Shown: positions 1-8,856, counted from the first letter of the stretch. The stretch: DNA of 28,304 bases from G001797105 sp964528155 (GCA_964528155.1 CAZGRL010000046.1:1-28304); one strand, 5' to 3'. The notes: generated from the letters alone by a model not told the origin. Program-made: numbers and translations.

Positions 1-3000
1 ACCCGGTGGGCGATCGGATTCGGAAGAGGTGAGCTGTATCAGGCCGCGTCGAGCACCGAGTGCCTTTCGCATCTCGCTCACCGCGGTCCTGAGCATGTCG
101 TCGAGTTTGCCGCTCTTGCGGATGTTGCTGGTGATCTCAATCACCGCCTCGTCCCGTCGTGATCGACGCACGACTTCCTCGAACAGTCTGGCGTTCTGGA
201 CGGCCACTGCCAGTTGGTCGGCCAAGGTTTCCAGAACGGCGATGTCGTCGTTGGTGAAGGCATGCCGACGAGTGTGATGGACGTCCAGCGCTCCGATCAC
301 ATTCTCGCCGATCTTGAGCGGCAGACACAGTTCGGAGAGCGTGTCGGGGAGGAGGGGGTCCGCGACGTAGACGGGGTCCTCTTGGATGTTGGGAATGGCG
401 TAGAGGACGCCATGCGAAGTGACAAGCCCGACCGTAGATCCCGAGCCGACTTGCACGCGCAGACCACGCGCCTTGATCTGGTCTGCCCTGGCACCGGCCG
501 CCTCCTGCAGAACGGCCGTGGCGCCGGCCTCATCCAGCAGGAACACGCCGACGTGGTACATCCCAAATCGTTCCTGGATCAATCGGACCGCCCGTCCGAG
601 AAGAGTCTCGGTGTCGAGCAAGCCCGTTGCCACTCGGGCGATTTCGGCCGCCGCCTGAAGTTGGGCTGCTCTACGGTTGATTTCCTCCATCAGGCGTGCC
701 TGCTCGAGCGCATTTGCTACTTCGGAGGCGACGGCCGTCACAATATCATCCTGGTCGCTGGACCATTCGCCCGAACGCGGCGATCGCACCTCTAGATCGC
801 CGATGATCTCTCCTCGCAGTTCGATCGGCGCGTGCAGGATGTAATCTGCCGGGCTGGGGGGTGACGGTTCTCCGCCGCGAGCGTACGTGGCCATAGAACT
901 AGGGCTGTCGCCCTCCTGCCCGGCGGTCAACAGCTTCCACGCCTCCGCCGTTTGCCGCCGATAGAGCGTGTCTACCTGCTCCAGGCTTGTACGCGCTTCC
1001 TCCAGCAGTCGGCGGTTCTCGAGCGCGACGGCTATCTGGCCCGCCAGCAGTTCCAGCGATTCGACTTCGCCCGCACCCGTGCCCCGACCAGCCAGGTCCT
1101 CGACGGCCAACGCGCCGACAGGCTGGCCTCGGCTGACCAGGGGGAGCGAAGTGACTGTGAGCGGGACGGCAGCCGGATCCTCGAGACCGGGCTTCCAGAC
1201 TTGCGCGCTCTCGCTTGTCACCACGCTCATGGACGAGATCGCCTTTCCGAGCGGCCCCTGGCCGATGGGGGCCGAGATGCCGAGCGGGGCTGCACGAACG
1301 CCCTCCGCGGCGAACGAACTTCGGACGACGACGGCTTCGCCCTCCACCAATCCAAGTGTCACCCGCGCGTAGCCCAATGTCGCCAGCAATTCGCGCGTGA
1401 CGTCCGAAAGCAGCTCATCATAGCTTCTGATGGAGCTGATCCGCTGGAACAACTCGATGACACGACGGCGTTCCGAGGCCACGCGTGACTGATCCTCGAG
1501 CAGGCGGGCATTCTCGATGGCCACGGCCAGCTGATCGGCCATGGTTTGCACCACGACGACGTCGGCTTCATCGAAGGCATTGGCCTCAGTGCTCTGTACG
1601 TCGAGAGCGCCGATCACACGTTCTCCGACACGCAACGGCAGCGTCATCTCGGATCGTGTATCAGGCAGATCGGGATTGGCGAAATGGACGGCGTCCTGCC
1701 CGACATCCAAGGCGATGCGCGGCCTGCCGGTCGAGGTCACGTATCCGACCAGACCGACCTTCCCGACGGCCAGCCTGTGTCCGCGCTCCTGCATCGCTCG
1801 ACCGCCTTCCGACGAGGCCGCGCGCAGAACGGCGAATTCGCCGGTCTCGTCGACCAGGAACACACCTGCATGATAGTAGCCGAACCGCTGGGAGATGATC
1901 CGCACGGCTTCGTCGAGCAGCAGCTTCACATCCCGGACCGCGGTTGCGTCCCGAGCGACCTCCGCCGCCGTGCTCATCTGTTGCGTCCGTTGTTTGACGC
2001 GGGCCTCCAGCGAGGCGTAAAAACCCGCAAGCTCATCGGCCATCGTGTTGAATGCGCTCGCCAGCCGCCCGATCTCATCCTGGCGTCGAACCGGGACGCG
2101 CTGCGTGAGATCTCCGGTCGCCATGCGCTCCGAAAGCTGGGTCAGCTGTGCCAGCGGACGGATGGACTGGCGCGTCGCCAGCGGAACGAAGATCAGGACG
2201 AGGACGATCGTCCCCAGAAGGAGACCGCCGAAGAACGGTCCGAGGGTGTCGAGCTGGGCGAACACGTCCGCCTGAGGGAGTTCGAGCACGACGCCCACGG
2301 CCATGTCCGGCAGCCACTCGTACGCACCAACAACGGGTGTGCCGTCATAGCTGTCGTACTCCAGGCTGCCCGAGGCAGCCGTCGGCGCCAGTCCAAAGAC
2401 CGGGTGTTGGACGCCCGTCTGGATGACCGGCATCATCGAGTAGCTCTCAAGCCCGACGACGATGCCCGGCGGGATTGCGACGAAAGTGTTGCCCCGAGTG
2501 ACGCGATATGCGCCGCGTTGCTCCCAGAAGACCTGCATCTCCTCCATCAACGAACCCAAACGCAAGCCTTTGTTGACACCCACAAGGGCGCTGTCGGCGA
2601 CCGGTGTATCCAGCGCCCGGAGGGGGATGACGGTGATCAGCGCGATGTCGCCGCGATCGATGACCTGGTCGTCATAGAGCGAGGTCGTGATGGCGCTGCG
2701 ACCCGTGATCTTTCCTTCCGTAAGCGCCGGGAAGCTCACGCCCTCGTACTCGGGCGTGGTCGACGCCAGGATCATGCCGTCCGACAGGCGCGCCAAGAAC
2801 AGCTCGGTGAAGAACGTTTCATTCTCTCGCGTGCGCAGATCCGACAACTCCTGGCGGGTCTGCGTGAGCGCACCTTGTCGCGCCTCGGCTGGGGTCGCAA
2901 CCGAGACCAGGACAGCCGCGGCGTCCTTGAGTTGGCTGCGCTCGCTTCCCAAGAGCAGTCGCTCTTGCCGCGCCTGGGCCCAATCGCTGAGTGCCTGTGC

Positions 3001-3195
3001 TTCGGCCTGTGCGGCTGACGACAGCTGTGCAGAGGCCTGTTCGCGCAGGATGCTCCTTGATCGCAGGTATGCGCCGCCGGCCATCACCAGCAACGGGATC
3101 AGGACCAGCGGGATTAGCGTCAATGTCAGGGTTGTCCCGAGGCTGGCCTGGCCGCGCGGTGTTCGACGAGTCTTGGATGCGCGCCGCTCACTCAT
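1..3195 (-). CDS. Membrane sensor: extracellular Cache-like domain, HAMP, multiple GAF domains (3' end outside window)
   Basis: The frame is open from ATG at 3195 to the left edge with no stop (1065 codons), so the C-terminus is missing. The start is preceded by AGGAG five bases upstream and overlaps the previous gene by 8 bases. Order seen: a TM helix at about residues 20-44, an extracytoplasmic sensor region to about 318, a second TM at about 321-341, and a HAMP linker (RPLAQLTQLSER) to about 395. Next come a GAF domain containing FGYYHAGVFLVDE, a second GAF, a degenerate GAF-like stretch and a third full GAF (FGMYHVGVFLLDE). The last visible residues match the tail that ends both sister proteins, so probably only a few codons are lost. 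No kinase or other output domain is visible. The N-terminal half is clearly paralogous to the gene at 5530-7470. Ligand and output are unknown; a role in signalling at the membrane is inferred from the domains. Confidence 0.85.
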   Translation of the reverse strand, partial: MSERRASKTRRTPRGQASLGTTLTLTLIPLVLIPLLVMAGGAYLRSRSILREQASAQLSSAAQAEAQALSDWAQARQERLLLGSERSQLKDAAAVLVSVATPAEARQGALTQTRQELSDLRTRENETFFTELFLARLSDGMILASTTPEYEGVSFPALTEGKITGRSAITTSLYDDQVIDRGDIALITVIPLRALDTPVADSALVGVNKGLRLGSLMEEMQVFWEQRGAYRVTRGNTFVAIPPGIVVGLESYSMMPVIQTGVQHPVFGLAPTAASGSLEYDSYDGTPVVGAYEWLPDMAVGVVLELPQADVFAQLDTLGPFFGGLLLGTIVLVLIFVPLATRQSIRPLAQLTQLSERMATGDLTQRVPVRRQDEIGRLASAFNTMADELAGFYASLEARVKQRTQQMSTAAEVARDATAVRDVKLLLDEAVRIISQRFGYYHAGVFLVDETGEFAVLRAASSEGGRAMQERGHRLAVGKVGLVGYVTSTGRPRIALDVGQDAVHFANPDLPDTRSEMTLPLRVGERVIGALDVQSTEANAFDEADVVVVQTMADQLAVAIENARLLEDQSRVASERRRVIELFQRISSIRSYDELLSDVTRELLATLGYARVTLGLVEGEAVVVRSSFAAEGVRAAPLGISAPIGQGPLGKAISSMSVVTSESAQVWKPGLEDPAAVPLTVTSLPLVSRGQPVGALAVEDLAGRGTGAGEVESLELLAGQIAVALENRRLLEEARTSLEQVDTLYRRQTAEAWKLLTAGQEGDSPSSMATYARGGEPSPPSPADYILHAPIELRGEIIGDLEVRSPRSGEWSSDQDDIVTAVASEVANALEQARLMEEINRRAAQLQAAAEIARVATGLLDTETLLGRAVRLIQERFGMYHVGVFLLDEAGATAVLQEAAGARADQIKARGLRVQVGSGSTVGLVTSHGVLYAIPNIQEDPVYVADPLLPDTLSELCLPLKIGENVIGALDVHHTRRHAFTNDDIAVLETLADQLAVAVQNARLFEEVVRRSRRDEAVIEITSNIRKSGKLDDMLRTAVSEMRKALGARRGLIQLTSSESDRPPG

Positions 3196-5461
3196 CGCCG
3201 CCGCTCCTGATCTGCGAATCGGGCGGGTTGCCGTCGTCGCCGGGGCCTGGCGCCTCCTGGGCGCCCAACCGAATGGTCGCCTGATCGGCATTGAGCGCCC
3301 TGGCCAATTCGCGGGCTGTCGTTTCGAGGATGGTCGGGATACTCGTCGCCTGACGCACCTTGCTCGTGATCTCGTGGATCAAGCGTTCACGGCGAGCCGA
3401 GCGCTGGGTCTGATCCAGCAGGCGGGCATTCTGGAACGCGGTCGCAACCTGGCTCGACACCGTGGCCAGCAGAGCCAGGTCGTCGTCTGAGAAGCGATGC
3501 TCATTATCGCTGTCGTACACGCTGAGGACGCCGATGATGTCGTCGCCGACAAGCATCGGAACGGATAGCCATGACTTGGCCGGGCTGCTCTCCAGCCGGA
3601 CCCCAAGCTGCACGGCGCGCGCCTGCGTGTCTTCTTCTTCCATCAAAGGCTGCTGCGATTGGATCACGACCGACGTCAGGCCCTCCCCGAGCGGGATGTC
3701 CTTCCGCTTGAGGAGCTCGTTCCCTTCGGACACATACGGGAAGCTGATCTTCTCTTCCTGCGGGTGATACAGGGCGATGGCCATGTCGACCTCGCCCAGG
3801 ATCTGCGCGATCTGGGCATGGACGACGCGATAAAGAGAGTCGAGGCCGAGGAGCTGCGAAACAGCCTGGCTCACGCGGTTGATGACTTCGAGCTCCGCCC
3901 CCCGCCGCTGCTCTTCGGCATACTGACGGGCGTTCTCCAATGCCAGGCTCGCCTGCCCGGCGACCGCCTCCAGCAGGGTCACATCCGCCGCCGTCCATGG
4001 ATCGCTGTCGGCGGGCCGGCGGGCGGCGATTGTGGCCACCACCTCTCCCCGCACCTGAACGGGGACGGCGACCTCACGCCCATCAGGGCTGGCCGAGGTG
4101 CGGGCCGAACGCGCCGCCAGACGGTTCGTCGGGAATCCACTCACCTGGCCCGAATACACTACCCCGGTCTGATCGAGCTGATACGAGATCGAGGCGGAGG
4201 ACCCCGCCACCTGGCTCCACGAGCGTTCTGTCTGGGCGTGGATGGCCCGTTGCGTGCGCTCGAGCCGTTCATTCAGTTGCTGGATCAGACGGGCGCTCTG
4301 GATGCCGACAGCCAGCTCGCTGGCCACAGCTTCCAACGCCCATTGATCGGCCACGCCGAAAGCCCCAACCTCGGTGCTTTGCACGTCGAGCGCTCCGATC
4401 AACTCCTCGCCGACGACCATCGGCACGGCCATCTCGGATCGCGTATCCGGCAAGATCGGGTTCTTGAAATGGAAGGGATCCTGGTCGACATCGCTCGCGG
4501 CGCGAGGAGCTCGATTCGCTGTGACCCATCCGACAATGCTTGCGCTGCCCACGCCGAGTCGGTGGTGGCGGGCCAGGAGCAGACGTCCCGGCTCGCCTGT
4601 GCTTGCGGCAAGCACCGCCCACGTGCCGGATTCATCGAGGGTGAAAAGGGATACATGGTAGAAGCCGAACCGATCACGCACTACTTCGACCGCCCGGCCC
4701 ATCATCGCCGTCAAATCGATGGTGGAGGTGACCAGCCGGGCGATCTCGGCCGTCGTCTGCAAGTGGTGCGCCTGACGGGCCATCGACTCGGAGTGCTCGC
4801 TAACATCCCTTTCAAGGGAAGCCTGCTCGCGCTGAAGCTTCCCGACCTGACGTTGCTCGCGACGTATGACATCCTCGAGTCCTCGCTGGAAGGAGCCGAT
4901 AGCGACGATGATAACCATCACCAGCAATCCGAATACGGCCCCGCCTGTGATCCAGGAGGAGGGATCGGCGGCGCTCATCACCTCTGGGGAGATGGCGATG
5001 AGGCCCGTGGATGCCGCCCAGGCCACGATGGCGATCGCCGCCACACTGAGCAGGAGTGAGACGATCCCCGCCGTTAACCCCATGAGCAGGGTGGCGATCG
5101 TACAGAACGCAAACAGGAAGACCCGTCCGCTGCCCGCCAGTCCCGTGGTGATGATTGCGTTGAGACCCAGCGCACCGGCGACCAGCAGGAGCACAGACGC
5201 CCGCAGCGGATACGGCAGGAAATCCCGACCGAGTGCCAACAACAGGATGAAGAAGTAGGACGCCCCGAACAGGATGATCCGGTCCGTTTGGCCGTCGCGG
5301 ATTGCAGTCAGTGAACCGCTGACGACCGCCGGCAGGCCGAGTATGGCTGCGGCGTACAACATTCCACGCAGAATGGTCTCTCGCCAACCTCGTAAGCCTG
5401 TTGGAGGAGCAGATCGATCGCGTGTGGCCCGGGGCGTCAGCCCCGTCCTCATCATGCTCAT
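3188..5461 (-). CDS. Multi-TM membrane protein with coiled coil and GAF array
   Basis: 757 residues. ATG at 5461 has GGAAGG six bases upstream. The N-terminal 195 residues hold about six hydrophobic helices, i.e. an integral-membrane sensor module unlike the Cache-HAMP type of its neighbours. A charged coiled coil follows (about 205-240). Next is a GAF domain (about 245-400, with FGFYHVSLFTLDE), a degenerate GAF-like segment (about 410-510) and another GAF (about 530-700, with SVYDSDNEHRFSDDD). The C-terminal tail (EITSKVRQATS, then ATIRL) resembles only the first helix and strand of a further GAF domain. No H-box/ATPase, GGDEF, EAL or MCP domain is seen. It overlaps the downstream GAF gene by 8 bases, so the two are very likely cotranscribed and translationally coupled. 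Function is inferred to be sensing or scaffolding in the same pathway. Confidence 0.88.
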   Translation of the reverse strand: MSMMRTGLTPRATRDRSAPPTGLRGWRETILRGMLYAAAILGLPAVVSGSLTAIRDGQTDRIILFGASYFFILLLALGRDFLPYPLRASVLLLVAGALGLNAIITTGLAGSGRVFLFAFCTIATLLMGLTAGIVSLLLSVAAIAIVAWAASTGLIAISPEVMSAADPSSWITGGAVFGLLVMVIIVAIGSFQRGLEDVIRREQRQVGKLQREQASLERDVSEHSESMARQAHHLQTTAEIARLVTSTIDLTAMMGRAVEVVRDRFGFYHVSLFTLDESGTWAVLAASTGEPGRLLLARHHRLGVGSASIVGWVTANRAPRAASDVDQDPFHFKNPILPDTRSEMAVPMVVGEELIGALDVQSTEVGAFGVADQWALEAVASELAVGIQSARLIQQLNERLERTQRAIHAQTERSWSQVAGSSASISYQLDQTGVVYSGQVSGFPTNRLAARSARTSASPDGREVAVPVQVRGEVVATIAARRPADSDPWTAADVTLLEAVAGQASLALENARQYAEEQRRGAELEVINRVSQAVSQLLGLDSLYRVVHAQIAQILGEVDMAIALYHPQEEKISFPYVSEGNELLKRKDIPLGEGLTSVVIQSQQPLMEEEDTQARAVQLGVRLESSPAKSWLSVPMLVGDDIIGVLSVYDSDNEHRFSDDDLALLATVSSQVATAFQNARLLDQTQRSARRERLIHEITSKVRQATSIPTILETTARELARALNADQATIRLGAQEAPGPGDDGNPPDSQIRSGGDE

Positions 5462-5529
5462 CTCATACCTTCCGTCGCCCGGCGCCGCACCAGGCTTCGA
5501 TCGTCACCAGTCAAGACCAGGCGAGCGCG

Positions 5530-7470
5530 TCAGCCAGCATCGCTTCCGACAAAAGGCGGTGTGCGCCCATCACCCTGGCCGTCACCTCCGTCCTCGGGGA
5601 GCTGTTCGGCCTCGCCGGCGTCGAGCCGAACCACGATCTCGGGTTGGCCAAGCGCTCGGTGAAGCGCATGCGCCGCGGTCCGAAGGACGCTGTCAACATC
5701 CAGTATTCCGCTGAACTGGCCCGTAACTTCGGACATCACACGTGAGCGGTCGGCGGCCATGGCCGACGCTTGAGCCAATCGAGCGTTCTGAATAGCGGCG
5801 CTCAACTGGTCAGCCAATGTCTGCAGGACCTCGATGTCCTCTGCGCTGAAGGCACCGGGATTCGTGCTCTGCACATCCAGGGCGCCCAGCACGGTTCCGC
5901 CGACCTGCAAGGGAACGGCCGCTTCGGATCGTGTCTCCGGAAGCAGCTCGTTCTTGAAGTGCACCGGATCCGAGCTCACGTCTGAGGCGACGCGCGGCTC
6001 GTTGTTGGCCGTCACCCAGCCGATGATGGACTGCGAACCGACGGCAAGCCAATGGCCGCGTGCCTTCAGCGCGCTTCCAACCTCGCCGGTTGACTCGCGC
6101 AACACGGCGCTCTTGCCTTCGTCGTCCAGCATGAAGATCGACACGTGATAGTAGCCGAAACGATCCCGAATCAGCTCCACGGCCCGGCGCAGCAGATCGT
6201 CAAGAACGGGCGTAGACACAACGGCTCGGGCTACCGCCGCGGCCGTGCGTATCTGTTGTGTACGCTCCTCCACCTGAGCTTCGAGCGATTGATACATGCC
6301 GCTCAGATCATCGGCCATCCGGTTCAAGCCGGCCGCCAACGCGCCCAACTCGTCGTTACGCTCCTCCGGCGCCCGATAGGTCCAGTCTCCGTGGGTGATC
6401 CGCTCCGCAAGCTGTGTCAACGTTCCCAGCGGGCGGAGCATACGATTGGTGACGAAAACCACCACCAGGACCGATAGCAGTGCGGCAATGGCGATCAGGG
6501 CGATGCTGAACGGAGCCAGGCTGTTCAAGTCGGCATACACGTCTGCCTGCGGCAATTCGGCAACGACACCTAGCCCCCACTCGGGGATCCATTCATAAGC
6601 GCCCAGAACCGGGACTCCGTCGAGCCCGGTGTAAGCCAGCGTCCCTGAGGCATCATTCTGGATCGCCTGAAACACCGGATGATTGACGACGGCGACGGCT
6701 TCCGGGCTGGTAGCGTACCGGTTGAGCTGGATGATCAGATCAGGCGACATGATGAAGTACGTCGCCCCGCGCTCGATGCGGTACACGCCGCGCATCTCCC
6801 AATAGACCTGGAGTTGCTGCATCAATGCTCCCAGCCGCAAGTCCGAATTGACACCGATGAGAACGCTGTCGGCTGATTGGCCGCCGGCGACCCGCATTGG
6901 GGCCAGCGTGACAATGGCGGCGCTCGACGGGCTGAGCACGGGGTCGTCGTACAAGGGGCGGGTTGCCAACGCGTCGAGGGGGAGCTGTTGATCGCGCAGT
7001 GCAGGGAGGGCGATGTTTTCCCACTCGGGCCGCGTGGAGGCAAGGATCAGGCCGTCCGAGGTCCGGGCGACAAGCAGACTGCTGAAAAGCATCTCACTCT
7101 CGCGAGACTGCAGATTCTGCAACTCTGTCCGAAGCGCATCGCGGCTTTCTTGTGGCGCAGCGGACACATCTGCCAGTTGCATCAGACTGCCGGTCTCCTG
7201 GACGAGCAGGCTGCGCTGAGTGCCCAGCTGCAGGCGCTGCTCGCGAGTGCGGGCCCACTGATCAAGCGTCGAGGCTTGCGACTTGGCTGCGGAGACCAAC
7301 TGGCTGTTGGCCTGCTGACGCAAAACGTCGCGCGTCCGGACGTAGGCGACCGAGCCCATGAACACAACCGGTATGACAACGAGCGGCAGCAGGACGAAAG
7401 CCATCCGGCGTCCGAGGCTGCCGCGACGGCGGGTGCGCTCCTGACGGATCGTGTTGGCTGCGGTATCCAT
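5530..7470 (-). CDS. Membrane sensor: Cache-like domain, HAMP, GAF
   Basis: 646 residues. ATG at 7470 directly abuts the TAG stop of the upstream receiver gene, whose last codons supply the GGAGG ribosome site. TM1 is at about residues 22-46. The extracytoplasmic domain (about 50-325) includes the phrase GAYEWIPEWGLGVVAELP, typical of the end of Cache/CHASE-like sensor folds. TM2 is at about 326-348, followed by HAMP (RPLGTLTQLAERI) and one GAF domain (about 415-565, FGYYHVSIFMLDDEG). A short tail (EVTGQFSGILD, then IVVRLD) again looks like the beginning of a GAF domain. There is no visible output domain. It is a tandem paralogue of the gene at the left edge, with near-identical domain order through the first GAF but fewer GAF repeats. 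Role inferred: sensing an extracellular small molecule and passing the signal through HAMP to GAF. Confidence 0.88.
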   Translation of the reverse strand: MDTAANTIRQERTRRRGSLGRRMAFVLLPLVVIPVVFMGSVAYVRTRDVLRQQANSQLVSAAKSQASTLDQWARTREQRLQLGTQRSLLVQETGSLMQLADVSAAPQESRDALRTELQNLQSRESEMLFSSLLVARTSDGLILASTRPEWENIALPALRDQQLPLDALATRPLYDDPVLSPSSAAIVTLAPMRVAGGQSADSVLIGVNSDLRLGALMQQLQVYWEMRGVYRIERGATYFIMSPDLIIQLNRYATSPEAVAVVNHPVFQAIQNDASGTLAYTGLDGVPVLGAYEWIPEWGLGVVAELPQADVYADLNSLAPFSIALIAIAALLSVLVVVFVTNRMLRPLGTLTQLAERITHGDWTYRAPEERNDELGALAAGLNRMADDLSGMYQSLEAQVEERTQQIRTAAAVARAVVSTPVLDDLLRRAVELIRDRFGYYHVSIFMLDDEGKSAVLRESTGEVGSALKARGHWLAVGSQSIIGWVTANNEPRVASDVSSDPVHFKNELLPETRSEAAVPLQVGGTVLGALDVQSTNPGAFSAEDIEVLQTLADQLSAAIQNARLAQASAMAADRSRVMSEVTGQFSGILDVDSVLRTAAHALHRALGQPEIVVRLDAGEAEQLPEDGGDGQGDGRTPPFVGSDAG

Positions 7471-7878
7471 CTACTCCACCTCCCACACGGGCTCGCCGGC
7501 CAACATCCGTTCAATCTGCCCGGGGAAGCGGTCGGGATCGAGTGGCTTGCCGATGAATCCGTCGAAACCCGCTCCGCGAGCGCGCTCCATCTGATCCTGA
7601 CTGGCGTAGGCCGTCACAGCTACGACCGGTATGTCCTTGAGCGGCTCAGACCCGCGGATCTTGCGCAGCGCCTCGTAGCCGTCTTCGTATGGGAGCCGAA
7701 TGTCCATCAGGATGAGATCGATGTGGGGGAGAGTATTGGCGTACTCCGCCACTTCAAAACCGGACGTCTTCCATTCGCACTGAACGCCCATGTATCCGAG
7801 CATTCTTGCCATCAGAATGAAGTTGGAGACATTGTCTTCGACGACGAGGATCGTTGCGTCTTTGACCTTGCCGGTCAT
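7471..7878 (-). CDS. Stand-alone response regulator receiver protein
   Basis: 135 residues if started at ATG 7878, chosen because AAGGGG lies eight bases upstream; an in-frame GTG at 7887 sits directly on that AAGGGG and is less likely. A single receiver (CheY-like) domain fills the protein. Acidic pocket E14/D15 (VVEDN), phosphorylation site D59 (LILMDIRLP), T89 (VAVTAYAS) and K111 (IGKP) are all present, so it should be phosphorylatable. There is no DNA-binding or enzymatic domain. The TAG stop touches the ATG of the Cache-HAMP-GAF gene, implying translational coupling. The partner kinase is not in this window. Confidence 0.9.
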   Translation of the reverse strand: MTGKVKDATILVVEDNVSNFILMARMLGYMGVQCEWKTSGFEVAEYANTLPHIDLILMDIRLPYEDGYEALRKIRGSEPLKDIPVVAVTAYASQDQMERARGAGFDGFIGKPLDPDRFPGQIERMLAGEPVWEVE

Positions 7879-7899
7879 CTCACTCACCCCTTGGCCCTT

Positions 7900-8283
7900 T
7901 CAACTGCGCTTGCGCAGGTACCCCGCGATCTGTCTTGGCAGAAGATCGATGTCTATCGGTTTTTGAATGTAACCATCACAGCCGGCTCCGAGGGACCGCT
8001 CGCGATCGCCGCGCATGACGTTAGCAGTGATGGCGAGAATGGGCGTTCCTGCCAGATCGGGAACATTTCTGATCTGGCGTGCAAGTGTGAGTCCGTCGAC
8101 CTCGGGAAGGTTGATGTCGATGAGGATGAGATCAGGGCGTTGGTGTGTGGCCGACTCCAATCCATCGGCGGCGTCCTTCGCTTCGAGCACCTCATACCCC
8201 TCGGCCTGCAACACTCGGCGGATGAGCAGCCTGCTTTCCGGGTCGTCTTCGACGTAGAGGACGGTACAAGAACGGGCGGCCAA
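7900..8283 (-). CDS. Stand-alone response regulator receiver protein
   Basis: 127 residues, starting at TTG 8283 with GGAGG six bases upstream. It is a complete receiver domain: E12/D13/D14 (YVEDDPE), phospho-acceptor D56 (LILIDINLP), T86 (LAITANVM) and K108 (IQKP). No output domain. It is the first gene of the signalling operon, about 290 bases downstream of the predicted transcription start. It differs clearly from the second receiver (the helices diverge), so the two are not a recent duplication. Receivers of this type typically act by protein-protein contact or as phosphate sinks; which applies here cannot be read from the sequence. Confidence 0.9.
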   Translation of the reverse strand: MAARSCTVLYVEDDPESRLLIRRVLQAEGYEVLEAKDAADGLESATHQRPDLILIDINLPEVDGLTLARQIRNVPDLAGTPILAITANVMRGDRERSLGAGCDGYIQKPIDIDLLPRQIAGYLRKRS

Positions 8284-8559
8284 TCCGGTCCTCCGTCAGG
8301 TCGGAGCGGCGATCCTCCGGGCATCCCTATCCCCGGCGGGCCTACCCCGGCCGGGCCGTCATGCTCTGCCGGAGGAGGACTTGAGCTCCTGCCAGGTGAA
8401 CATGGCGTTCCGCGAGTATCCGATTGCCGAAGCACACGCGGCGATTAGTCCCTCCGGCGGCTGCCTCGATCGGCCTGAACCCGGGATTGTACACCGGCTG
8501 CGACAGAAAAGGCCGCAGATCACCGCTCGCAGGCGGCTGCTTGCTTCAATATTAGACCG

Positions 8560-8582
8560 GGCTCCCCAGATATGGGGGAGCC
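8560..8582. promoter_or_regulatory. Inverted repeat over the predicted transcription start
   Basis: GGCTCCCC (8560-8567) and GGGGAGCC (8575-8582) form a perfect 8-base inverted repeat with a 7-base spacer, lying directly downstream of the -10 element. It could be an operator for a repressor or a 5' stabilising hairpin in the mRNA. Confidence 0.45.
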
Positions 8583-8611
8583 ATTATGTACCGTTGGTGA
8601 ACCTGAGTCAA
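8583..8611 (-). promoter_or_regulatory. Sigma70-type promoter of the receiver/GAF operon
   Basis: On the minus strand, TTGACT (8606-8611) and CATAAT (8583-8588) are separated by exactly 17 bases. This points toward the operon starting at 8283. Expected transcription start is near 8576, giving a leader of about 290 nt. Confidence 0.65.
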
Positions 8612-8665
8612 ATCGGGGCGGGGTGGGTCAGGGGGTGGGCGGGGGGTTCAAGCCTGGCGTCTGGG

Positions 8666-8714
8666 TTCAAGGTCCAAGCTTCAAGCTTCAAGCTGAAGGC
8701 TTCATGGTGCAAGC
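8666..8714. repeat. Degenerate 7-base tandem repeat, seven units
   Basis: Seven consecutive 7-base units fit the consensus TTCAAGC (units 4 and 3 exact, others with one to three changes). An additional isolated TTCAAGC lies just upstream at 8647-8653. The period of 7 is clear through the whole 49 bases. Confidence 0.7.
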
Positions 8715-8743
8715 CCATGGCCGGAAAGGAGCCATGGAGCACC

Positions 8744-8761
8744 ATCCACGAAACCGTGGAT
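8744..8761. other. Short hairpin
   Basis: ATCCACG (8744-8750), loop of four bases, CGTGGAT (8755-8761): a perfect 7-bp stem about 100 bases downstream of the asparagine-synthetase-like stop codon. It lacks a U tract on either strand, so it is not called a terminator. Confidence 0.4.
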
Positions 8762-8856
8762 CCTCGCCGGCGCCCTACGGGCTCGGGCCCACCGCTTGGG
8801 GGTTTCCAGGCCGGGGGGTGGGCGACGGAAGCCTCACGCCGCCCGCTGCTCCATGT

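Larger units (their letters stand above)
8284..8856. other. Intergenic region between the signalling operon and the asparagine-synthetase-like gene
   Basis: No convincing gene is present on either strand. The region carries the operon promoter and its inverted repeat (8560-8611), a G-rich tract around 8617-8646, a 7-base tandem repeat (8666-8714) and a short hairpin with stem ATCCACG (8744-8761). Open frames crossing it have no family resemblance and are judged to be chance. Confidence 0.6.

Noticed and set aside
1546..3018. Long plus-strand open frame of 490 codons
   Set aside because: It is antisense to the GAF sensor gene, with Arg/Asp/His-rich composition and no domain. The minus strand shows clear HAMP and GAF motifs.
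3659..5059. Plus-strand open frame of 466 codons
   Set aside because: Shadow of the multi-TM GAF gene; no conserved motif.
6877..8448. Plus-strand open frame of 523 codons covering the receiver genes
   Set aside because: Antisense to two complete receiver domains and the sensor N-terminus; it ends in low-complexity Gly/Pro.
8640..8720. CRISPR array
   Set aside because: Units are 7 bases and directly tandem, without spacers of constant length; no cas genes are present.
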